Shown here piece by piece: positions 24,841 through 35,209 of a DNA stretch of 64,000 nt. This stretch comes from Gonatopus flavifemur (Eukaryota > Arthropoda > Insecta > Hymenoptera > Dryinidae). The DNA lies in NCBI GenBank assembly GCA_018340375.1, contig JAFFJZ010000003.1, positions 53,273,506-53,337,505 on the forward strand, written 5' to 3'. How positions within the stretch are numbered: the stretch's first letter is position 1; every line of letters begins with the position of its first letter. A program made the translations under genes and the position numbers. The notes below the pieces were generated by a model. The model was given only the letters and a program-made list of their open reading frames with translations. It was not told the origin of the DNA and did no database searches.

Positions 24841-25205
24841 ACGTTAGTTCAGGAGCAGGTTTGGAGTCATTAAATATCGAGGGAGTGACGAACCTTGGGG
24901 TCCTGATCTCCTGAACTGCTACACGCTGCTCTATTCAGCACATTACATTTTACTTGGGGATACTTATACATGCATCCACATAAACATTAGTTCAGGAGCA
25001 GGTTTGGGGTCGTTGAATACGGAGGGAGTGACGAACCTTGGGGTCCTAATCTCCTGAACTGCTGCACGCTGCTATATTCAGCAGATTACATTTTACTTGG
25101 GGATACTTATTCATGCATTTACACAAACACTAGTTCAGGAGCAGGTTTGGAGTCGTTAAATACCGAGGGAGTGACGAACCTTGGGGTCCTGATCTCCTGG
25201 AATCC
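24841..25205. repeat. 143-bp tandem repeat with hairpin-forming core (2.6 units)
   Basis: Three copies of a core beginning TAGTTCAGGAGCAGG start near 24845, 24988 and 25131, exactly 143 bp apart. Each core can fold because GTTCAGGAG pairs with CTCCTGAAC about 70 bases later, and an inner CAGG pairs with CCTG. The loop containing GAGGGAGTGACGAACCTTGG is the best conserved part. The third copy is cut off after the second stem arm begins. Confidence 0.75.
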
Positions 25206-25408
25206 CGCCCACTGTTATTTCAAGTATCCTTCGTTCTTGAAGTAAAGTTCACTGTTGTTATTTGTTGTTGTTAAAAAAACATCGGATTTTTTGAATCACC
25301 GTTTGTTGCCAAATGTATGGTGAATTTCTAATTCTGTTCGCTAATTTTTAGGGGAGCTCACGTTCAACACAAATCCGGAAACTATGTTATTGAATGTTTT
25401 GTTGTTTC

Positions 25409-25627
25409 ATGTTCTTGAATCGTTTATACAAATGAAACGGAAATTCAAACTCACAAAGTCTGATGAATCTTCGGCGTTTATCTCTCCAAATTAACTCCTT
25501 GCAACTAAAAATATCATATAAAATATCATATGCAGTATACTGCAAGAATTGGAGTCTTTAACAGTTGAGTATTTCGTTCTTTGATTACCAATTCGTTTCA
25601 ATAAACGATTCGAACTTCAGCAACATG
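25409..25627. mobile_element. MITE family M1, complete copy
   Basis: This 219-bp element runs from ATGTTCTTGAATCG to TTCAGCAACAT and is flanked by an 8-bp repeat GTTGTTTC (25401-25408 and 25628-25635). Direction is opposite to the copy at 13438. Confidence 0.75.
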
Positions 25628-26114
25628 TTGTTTCAAGCTAACTTTTGACATTATTCAGGAAACATTTTTCTTATAACGATATTTTTCATTGACGACACTA
25701 CTGTTCATATAATATTGTGCCCAAAAGTGACCGGGGATAAACGTTAAATGAGCCGTGGGTAACAATGCATGAAAAAAATATTATTGAATTGGAAAATAAT
25801 TTTTGACGAGGCTCATCTTAGATTTCATGAAGTAATTTCTGCACGGTTTTTCAATTTGATCTGGTCTAATCATGTGTTACTTCCATTCCTTGCTGAATAT
25901 TTTGAACATGTCCATTTTTGCACACTGCGATTATTATGTAAATTACAATTCTGGATACAACAAAATTTCGCTCTGCATTGAGAGAGAGGACAGAATAGTA
26001 TATAAATGTCGCTCGCTCTACTGCCTTGATTCAAACAATTATTTATGATGTGGAGTCTTTAGATTTGCTCGAATGATTGTAACAAAATTTGACTGCACAT
26101 GTGATTACCAGCAC

Positions 26115-26326
26115 ATATTGCGGGAGTTTGGATCGTTTATTAGAAAGAATCAGTGATTGAATAACGAAATATTCAACTGTTGAAGATCCAAAATATTGGC
26201 AGATGTCCTTCAAACGGAGTTCTTCGTTCAAATAGATTTATTTGAGGAGTTACACAACAATTTTTCAAGTTTTGTGGAATAAAATTTTCGTTTTGTTTCG
26301 ATAAACGAATCAAACTTCAAGAATAT
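26115..26326. mobile_element. MITE family M1, diverged copy
   Basis: It has the same inner layout as the other copies: GTTTGGATCGTTTATT at the left, ATAAACGAATCAAACTTCA at the right, and a middle close to TATTCAACTGTTGAAGA. Ends are worn and the target duplication is unclear. Confidence 0.6.
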
Positions 26327-28879
26327 ATTGTCAGCGCTCATTTTCAAGTTACTTGATGGCATTTGATTCAAAATTTTGACGGAGCTGAAGTGTGGTAGAA
26401 GAAATGTTTTCTGCTTTCGTTAGAATTTGATATGAGTTTTACGTTACTGATATACTTTTCATTTGCACGTATGTATATATCTTCAGCTTTTCTCAACCAC
26501 TGATAAGTTGTGCACATTTCTAACTCATATTACATCGTTACACATTCCCTCTCAACGAAATGGTAGGATTGCAATTATAAACCATGGTTCAATTATTTTT
26601 GTAACATAATGAAAATCGAGGCACATACAGTCAGTTAATCTTATTAATCAGAAATTAGTTCATGCCTCCTTCATAGCGTTAGCGATATCATCAAATCATT
26701 CATGTTTTAACAAACCACCATCACTACAGTCCACAATCAGTAATTGTCCGATCCATGATATATTGTACGAGCGGTCCAGTTATGGCTAAATTATTTCACC
26801 CGTCAAATAGTCAACATTCATATAAATGATGAAGGAAACATGAGTACAGTCCACAGTCAGTAATTGAGTTTACAATACACAAGCGATCCAGTTGAGACAA
26901 AATTATTTAGTTCATCGATTAGTAAAGGTCATTTTGAATGATGACATTACCATCTTGTGTAGCAACAAATGATGGATGTCTTCAAGATCATCAAATGAAT
27001 CATTAGGCTTCAAATATCCATCGCATTGGTGTATTTTTACATGTTTACAATCGTCACAGTTGAGGTACCAGACAAGGGGTATCCGAAAATTTCATCATCT
27101 TTATTAATATAGCCGTGAGATTCTTCAATGGTTACTGTACAACACCCTTAGATAGCGTTCATCTATGGGAATTGTTGGAATTAACCTAATGTGAGATTGT
27201 CTATGTTGGATGGTATCGCATAAAATACTTGTATAAGCGGTGAATGATGGTTCTGGCATAATTGATAAACGCAACAATCATTTGGATACCAGGATATACG
27301 TAGCTGCAAAATCTGTTCCATCAGGATTGGACTTCCCTCATCTAGTTCTGACTTGCCCAATGATGATCACTGAGAGTACATTTGGTCACAACGAAAAGTA
27401 TTAGGAACTCAATGGCACGTATTAAGAAATATTGAACACGTTGAGAGACAAAAGGGTACGTAAGGTCAACGTACAAAATTTTACCGCCTGTACTTGAGTC
27501 TTTCACTCTGTTTTGTTCAGTTTTGAAGAAACATGAAAGACGCCACTTCACGTCATTCAATAGTATATTGTTAACCAAGAGAGGAAATGAGAAGCTTTAT
27601 AAACTCTCTCAATTCAGTCTCATTCGATTGTCTACTTAACGGTTGGCTGTTTGATACAAGTTGGAACCACTGTGAATGAATTTTTGAATTGTGTTTATGA
27701 TTTGAGAGAGAGAATAAATCTTTGAAAAATGGAACAATTAACCATGTACGTAAAAAAACGCCATCAATATCTTATATACTAAATTTGAATGTTGTGAGTT
27801 CACATTTGTTGCTACATAAAATCTGAATTGAATTGTAAATCAACGACATGAACTATTTGTTACAGTCAGTAAATGGTAATAACATTTTACACCGATATTT
27901 TTGAAATATCTTTTCATACATGAAATCCAAGTCAAATTCGGTATCAACAATATTTAGAAATGATTCCTCACTAATCAACGTAATTAATATTACTAGGTTG
28001 CGAAGATCCTCTTTCCTGCATATCATTGTGCCTCGCAAATAATTTGCAATAATTTTCTTCCGGCCAATCCGAGGGTTTGTCTTTTCAACGTTTTGAAAGT
28101 AAAATAATGCAGAAAATGAAATAATATATTGTTAAAAATAATGAGATTTGTCCGATGTCAAGTAATAGGAAAATTTTGACCCTTGCATGTAATATCTATT
28201 CTCTATTAGTTGTGTATTAATTTCATGATAACGTTTATTATTATTTCATATTATTGGAATTTGAATTCTTCGCTTAAAAGAATTATCGATATAACTCTTC
28301 TTCCAACCACAAATTTGATTTGGGATAGAGCTTCATCTTATCTTCGAAAATTATTCAAACTCAAATAGTATATTGCCTTCCTTGTACGTGGACAAGGTAA
28401 GTCTTAACAACGTTTTATACAGTATGGCTAATACTAACTAGGAATCCTCCGGTTCCCTATTACTGACCACTCTGGTAGTTTTCAATGAATATTGAAAAAT
28501 TGTTCTTCTATAAGTATATCTCCTATCCATATATCATGTAATCATAAATTCCAATTGTTTAAATGATGAAGAATGGAAACTTATGTTACAGTACTCAAAA
28601 TAAATGACGGTATCTATGAAATATGCATCACATGCATAAATGAAAAAGACAGTAGAACAATCAAACGTCAATACGGTTAGCACAATGTTACGTTCCTAAT
28701 ATAATTAATGTGGAAATCATATAACAATTATATATATTGAATTATATATGATTAAAAAAAAAAAGTATTCAATGTGTTGGGTACTTCTAGATTTTCCTTA
28801 CATTGTACCCTGAATTGTAATCAAAAATGTTATTTCGAAAAATATAGTGTTATTGGAAGTTTTATAACATGAGACATAT

Positions 28880-29151
28880 GCGGAAAAAATTAGTGATCCA
28901 ATTCTTCGTGCACTAGAATGTCACTTTCGAACGGAGCACGAATTCGAGAAGAATTCTCACATTGCATTTCAATAATTTGTTGACTCTCTTCATTATTTTG
29001 ACGATCAAAATGGAGAGTGAATTCCAGTGTTGAAACAATTGACGAAGTCAACGAATTATTAAAATGCAGTGTACGGATTCTCTTCGAATTTGTTTTCCGT
29101 CCGAAACTAATATACTAGTCAACGAAAATTTGGATCACTAATTTTTTCCGT
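28880..29151. mobile_element. Palindromic MITE
   Basis: The ends GCGGAAAAAATTAGTGATCC and GGATCACTAATTTTTTCCG are complementary, with the pairing continuing inward (CGAATTCGAGAAGAATTC against its counterpart near 29078-29095). It is about 270 bp long, with no coding capacity. Confidence 0.7.
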
Positions 29152-30677
29152 GCACGTGGGTTAATGTGAACAGCGAAAAAAGGTACAAAGAAAGCAAATA
29201 CTGTGATACTGATAATTGTGATATGTTATTGTAAAGTATTGTGGAATGATGAATGTTAATTATGATTTTATTTTAGTGTTATTATTATTTTTATTATTGA
29301 GTTATGATAGTTGTGATTCTCGACTGTTATGTTTGTTAATTTGTGTTGATTTTATTGTTGTTCATGGCAGATTATTGGTACAGGAAAATGTTAATCTAGT
29401 AAAGTTGTATATTGAAAAATTCGTGTAAAAATGTACAGTTTGTACATTTCCATTGCGATGGATAATGACTCAATGTAGTTGAAGCAAAAAATATATTCAA
29501 TCAATATTACTCTACGAAAAGTTGTGTGTTCACTACATCACTCATTCGAACGCTGGTGAAATACATCCATTGAATCCTATTAAGTATAATAACGAATTTT
29601 GCAACGGTAAATTATCATTCAGCCCATCAAAAAATCGGGTTTCAATAGATTTGGATAGGTTTGAATGGTCATTCGCCGTTGCAAGGTTTGTGTTCAATGT
29701 TAGTCATGAATGGAATTCAATAGATTTTCCTAATCAGAGAAGTACACACCCTAACCCAGAGAATTCAAAATTACGGAACAAATGAAACGAATGGGTTTGA
29801 ATCACGTAAGAAAAATTTCTCGTCATATTTACCACAATTTGGAATGAAATTTGAGACAGGGACAAGTTTGGAGTAAAATTCACTGGAACTGCCATTGGAA
29901 GTACTCCAATTTACTTTACATTACCACAGTTCCTTTCAAATTTTCAGAGAAATTGTCCCTCTCCCAAAATTTATCACAAATTTCTTTCTGAGATTGCGTT
30001 TCTGCATCGGAATCAATGAGAAGAATCAATTGTTTCAATGGGATTTACCGACCAGAGAGTTTGAAGGTATGTTAGATACTGCTCATGCAACCCGAATATA
30101 CTTTTGTTTTCGATGAAAGAATCAGAACACTAATTCAAATATATAATTATGATTATGATGATATAATTCACATGGATATAAAACAAATATACAACACAAT
30201 ATCAATATAGTGTTAGTTAATTGAATATAAAAGTATCTCGTATAATAATTATTCCATACCTTATAGCTTCAAATCGCGTTCCGAATGATTTCCTTTCAGT
30301 GTTCTATTTTTTGTTTCACTTCTTATATTCGGTTTCTCAATGTTTTGTGATGAATCTTTCCTCGAGATCGTCTCATATAAATTTTCTATATCAAGTACTT
30401 CTATCTGATGTAATCCAATCTCATTACATTTAGAAAGGTATTCAACAGATTCATATAGATATGTGTACTCTTACACGATCGTCTTATCAGAGAGAATTAT
30501 TTCTTACTATCGGTGATGGTTCAATTCAAAACCCACTCTCATTATCCCTCTCCTTGGCCCTCGCCACAAACCTTGATCAGAGATATTTCGGAGAGTGAAT
30601 ATCGAAATTTTCATTCAAATCTTCCATATAATCTTCCGTAGAAAAGTATTGCCTGTCCATTTCCATGAACTTGCAAA
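29152..30677. other. Gene-free AT-rich region
   Basis: Open frames such as 29522-29785 and 30221-30433 are short and match no family. No tandem repeat, RNA gene or transposon end was seen. Confidence 0.4.
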
Positions 30678-31608
30678 ATTTTCATATTCTTTTTCATGTT
30701 TTGAGGAAGAAATGCGAGAAGTAATAATAAGGAGATGTTGCATAGACGGAGAAAACTTTTCAAGGGTTGAAAAGAAAAAAACTTTTGTATAACGTGAGGA
30801 ATATCTTTCTGAATATTCCGATGAAATTCCTTGATAGTGTTTGTTGGGTTTGATAACGTAAGTTAATTGGTCAATAAATGTGCTTATTATGTTAAAAACT
30901 CTGCCAATTGGCACACGGCTTCCTCGCTTGTGTTGGGAAAAATACCGAAATATACAGAACTACCGGAATTTTCAAATTTCGTTTCGGAGCTGACTGCTTA
31001 CCCTTCTCTTCCCTCAATTCCTATCTGCGTGAAATTTATACGACGCAATTATCACCTCATTAATTGACTATAATCAAAGTTTCATGGCATTCGGATGATA
31101 TGGACCAAGGGAAGGCATGCTTTCAAAACATTGGGAAATAACGCGGATCGCAAAACAAAAAAGTTCACACTTTTCATTCGATCAAGCTGAAACTTATATG
31201 GGACCACTATCACCTGGGCCCACAACTGTGATAGAAATTTCATTACGATCGAATGAGTCGAATGGGAGATATTCGGGTTCGCAAATTTGTTGACATACGG
31301 ACGGATAAAATGACAGACAGACAGGCACGGAACCCAAATTTTTCCCCGGATTCGGAGGAACATTTTGGTCTGAGAAATTTTCAATTTGGAGATAAAAAAT
31401 TTGTCGACCCCCCGAAACGATCACAAAGCTTCTCTCTAACGAGGCAGAACGAGATTGATGAAAATTGATAAGTATAGTATCCTGATCATAATAAAATAAA
31501 ACATTAATTGAAAATTATAAAATTGAAACTTGAGAAGGTATTCAATTCTCAAAATTCTCCAATCGCTTTAATTTCTCTTCTTCGTATGTAAATATTTTGT
31601 TCTTCATA

Positions 31609-33644
31609 CAGGGTGGGGAATTTAAAGTGTCGCGGGCGTTTTTTCCAAAAATGAAATGAGAAACGAGAAAATTTTTCGGACAAAAATTGTAGGGTATCGA
31701 GGGGGACATCCGATGGTGGCCTTGGCTTTGACCTCAAATCTCATCTTCAAGGGCATTTTGGGGTCAACTCTTGTTTTTTAAATAGCATCTCATATTTTTT
31801 ACCGCAGATTTGGATTCTAGGTCAAAAACCAAGAAACTTTTGTCTGAACCATTTTCCTGAAATCCGCAAAGATGGCGCTCTAATCGATATTGTTCCATAC
31901 TGAATCTGACATTAGAATACCTCGAAAACGAAGGGTCTTGGAGGAGAATGTTTCGGACAAAAGTTGTCTGATTCCAAGGGGGACCCCTTGAACTGAAACG
32001 GAGGTGATGGGGTATAACAGACAAAACACAACACATTTCAATCGTCTACATCACTTGGATAATTTTAATGCAGTAGATGCTCAAAATGATGGCCTTCGAC
32101 TTCAATACACATTTCAAAACGTTTTACAAAAGATTGCTGAACTCGTGCTAAAATATCTTCATTGATGCTCGCGCATGCATTGATGATTCGTTGACGCATA
32201 TTCTCAGGTGTAGTCGGTGCTTGTTGATAAACTGTATCTTTTATGTATCCCCATAAAAAAAAATCTGGAGAAGTAAGATCCGGAGGACGGGCAGGCCAAT
32301 GAACTGGTCCACGACGTCCTATCCATCGTCCAGGATAATCTCTGTCCAATATTTCTCGAGCTGTGACTGCATAATGGGATGGACAACCATCGTGTTGATA
32401 CCACATATACAATCGTTCCTGAATAGGTATGTCTTCAAGTAATGTTGGAAGTACTTGATCTGAGAAATGTCTGTACTTCTCTCCATTTAGCGTATCTGCA
32501 ATGAAGTACGGTCCAATTACTCGAGATCGAAAAATACCACACCAAACATTCACAGCCCATTGTCTTTGATGCTCTACTTGACGTAACCATCTTGGATTTT
32601 CTGTCGCCCAGTAATGCATATTATGTCGATTTACTTGACCATGATTGGTGAACGTCGACTCATCAGAAAATAATATGTTGATGAAGTTGTTATTGTGCAT
32701 TTGCGCTAGACCCCATCGACAAAACTGTACACGATTTTCGAAATCATCACCGTGAAGGTCTTGATGCAAACAAATGTGATACGGATGGAATTTGTGACGT
32801 TTCAGTATTCGAAGAACACTTCTTCGAGAAATTCCCGAATGGAGTTCAATTTCACGAGAGCTCACGTGTGGATTATTGGCTACTGCAGCTAGTACATTAA
32901 CTTCCGCATTTTCTCCGCTAACAGTTCTCATTCGATGTCGTTTTTCCCTCGTAACACTTCCCGTTTCTGAGAATAATTTTGTAATGCGTTGAAAATACCT
33001 AATGGATGGCGTTGTTCTTTCAGGAAATCGTTCTGCATACAAGTCATATGCTTGTCTGGGGTTCTCATGCACTTCACCGTAAATGTAGATCATATCGATC
33101 TTTTCAGAAACCGTGTATCGGATATCCATGATTTTCAATTTGTCATAAACCAAGTAATAATCAAATGTAACTGACAAACTGACTTTCAAAATCGTGAATT
33201 TTCACTGAACCCCGTCGTTTGTTTACATCGCGTGAGCTCTGAATGGTGGTAATGTAGACGATTGAAATGTGTTGTGTATGTATTGACAACTTTTGTACGA
33301 AACATTCTCCTCCAAGAGCCTTCGTTTTCGAGTTATTCTAATGTCAGATTCAGTGTGGAACAATATCGATTAGAGCGCCATCTTTGCGGATTTCAGGAAA
33401 ATGGTTCAGACAAAAGTTTCTTGGTTTTTGACCTAGAATCCAAATCTGCAGTAAAAAATATGAGATGCTATTTAAAAAACAAGAGTTGATCTCAGAATGC
33501 CCTTGAAGATGAGATTCGAGGTCAAAGCCAAGGCCACCATCGGATGTCCCCCTCGGTACCCTACAACTTTTGTCGGAAAAATTTTCTCGTATCTCACTTT
33601 ATTTTTGGAAAAAACGCCCGCGACACTTTAAATGCCCCACCCTG
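31609..33644 (-). mobile_element. Tc1/mariner DD41D element, copy 3 (apparently complete)
   Basis: This 2,036-bp element has CAGGGTGGGG ends and TA on both sides (31607-31608 and 33645-33646). It has inverted sub-terminal regions of about 400 bp and an intact transposase frame. It is the best preserved of the three copies and was used as reference for the lesions in the others. Confidence 0.93.
32065..33129 (-). CDS. Tc1/mariner transposase, DD41D group, intact frame
   Basis: This encodes a 354-residue cut-and-paste transposase acting in the nucleus on the ends of its own element. The first ATG in the frame is at 33129; the frame upstream opens only with TTG. An N-terminal helix-turn-helix region (about residues 12-120) is followed by the catalytic domain, with D156 (FSDES), D247 (QHDG) and D289 (TSPDFF). 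The gap between the last two is 41 residues, against 34 in classical mariners, which defines the DD41D (rosa/visitor-like) group. WVP- and WG-type motifs (RWIGRRGPVHWP, FFLWGY) are as in the family. No stop or frameshift is present. One copy-specific change, RPPDL for RSPDL just before D289, could affect activity. Whether it is active cannot be read from sequence. Confidence 0.88.
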   Translation of the reverse strand: MDIRYTVSEKIDMIYIYGEVHENPRQAYDLYAERFPERTTPSIRYFQRITKLFSETGSVTREKRHRMRTVSGENAEVNVLAAVANNPHVSSREIELHSGISRRSVLRILKRHKFHPYHICLHQDLHGDDFENRVQFCRWGLAQMHNNNFINILFSDESTFTNHGQVNRHNMHYWATENPRWLRQVEHQRQWAVNVWCGIFRSRVIGPYFIADTLNGEKYRHFSDQVLPTLLEDIPIQERLYMWYQHDGCPSHYAVTAREILDRDYPGRWIGRRGPVHWPARPPDLTSPDFFLWGYIKDTVYQQAPTTPENMRQRIINACASINEDILARVQQSFVKRFEMCIEVEGHHFEHLLH

Positions 33645-35209
33645 TATATCCTCTCTGAATACAGTCTGATGGCGATACCCTGGTGGGAAAAATTTTGGAA
33701 TTTGGTGGAATTTCATTAAATTTTGTTAAATGTTGCTGAATTTCATTGAATTCCATGTTGAATTTCACTCACCAATTGGACTCCCTTTCCATGAAAAATT
33801 AACAAGAAAAGATGAATTTCAACAAATTTCGGTGAAATTGAATCAAATTCATTCCACTTTTCCAATTTCCTTTGATTTTTGTGGAGATTCGTAGATTTCT
33901 GTTAATTTCTAATAAAAAAAAGTGTCCAAATTGAGAATGAAATTCAACAAAAGTTTTTTCACCGGGGTATATAGAAAGATAATCCGGTTGAAAGATTATG
34001 GATTTTCATAAGTGGGCTATGAGATTTTATGAAATTGTGCTTATAATTCGCTGTGAATGTGTACGGGACATTCATAGTCAAACATACAATCATGAAAAAG
34101 CAGTGCTGATTCAATGTATAATTGAATACGAGAAAAAAAAAATATTCATCATGAATTTCCATGATTGAAACAAAATTGCTTCCGCAACTGAAATTGAACG
34201 TGGGTTTTTCCAATTACTACTCCAGCGACTTGTCATTGAGCCATGTACCAAATTTGTATTCGGGGATGAGAAAAGGGTGTTTATAAGAGTTGTGTGTATC
34301 GTGCTTATCGCACTGGTATAATGAATTATTTCAGAAAATATAAGATCATCAGAAAGATCGTGTACAAAGATTCGACAGTTGCAAACAATTTGCCTCACAT
34401 CGTCAAAACTGTGCTTCTTTGAAAATTTCCAAATTCCAGAATAGCTTTCATCAACAAGCCAAGCGACTTTCAACACGCGAGGAAAATTTTTTACATTTCT
34501 TAAATCCTCTTACATGATTCTTCTAATCTTTCATGATCGACCTATCTTCTCATGGATCAGCATCAGACTTCAACCAGGGCTCACATGAATAGGATATTGC
34601 GTTTAATAATTCCATAATGGAATAATTTTTGTGGACAAGATATTGAATGTCTGGTAAAGAAATAGAGAATGTAGAGTAAAAAGAAAAAAATATTAATAAA
34701 TTGTACAAACTATTCTCAGCAAGAAATTTCGGAAACGAATAAGCTGTAATTTCATTCGATTTCTAATGTTCGCGGGTCTTTCGTCAAGTCCCGGCGTTAG
34801 AAAGAGAAGCATCAACGCGTTGCTATGACGACGTATATATATGTCTTCACCAGCGAAAAATCATATCTTGTAGGAAATAGCTAGAATGAGAAGAGACAAA
34901 GAAACATTTATATTTCTCCTTTCTCTATTTGTCGAACGTGATCGACGTTCACCGAGAGCAACCGGACAACGCATATATATATCTCGCATACTATACGGTG
35001 GTGGGGATAACTCACCGACGAGCGTGCTCATATGTATTAGTGAGTGACGTAGTAGTTTGTGACGTAGTAGTAGTCACGTGACCCTGCGGCAATTTCCCAG
35101 CTCGGGCAATATCGCAACACTGCTGGCTACGAATATTTTGCAGCAATCCTCTTTTTCCCCAAATTGACAGTCGGTTTTCTAATTCATGATGCGGTCGGTC
35201 TCTCCGTGT

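Larger units (their letters stand above)
25211..28879. other. Gene-free AT-rich region with MITEs and a diverged repeat
   Basis: It contains two M1 MITEs (25409-25627 and about 26115-26326). A stretch at about 26690-27420 shares scattered words (CAGTCCAC..TCAGTAATT, GAGCGGTCCA) with 58200-58760. The only longer frames (for example 27342-27578 and 27853-28038, minus strand) match nothing recognised. Confidence 0.4.
30678..35209 (-). repeat. Unclassified interspersed repeat, copy B (interrupted)
   Basis: This is the reverse-oriented partner of 12611-19185. It is continuous except for mariner copy 3 at 31609-33644, which entered at a TA in a GAGAGGATATA context that is uninterrupted in copy A. 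It includes a stretch with CTGTCTGTCTGTC-type words (31310-31330, minus strand) common in dispersed insect repeats. The frame matching 17404-17958 is broken here after about 120 codons. Confidence 0.8.

Noticed and set aside
24841..25205. Hammerhead ribozyme or tRNA-like unit in the 143-bp repeats
   Set aside because: The conserved hammerhead core (CUGANGA with GAA) and the B-box word GGTTCGANTCC were not found.
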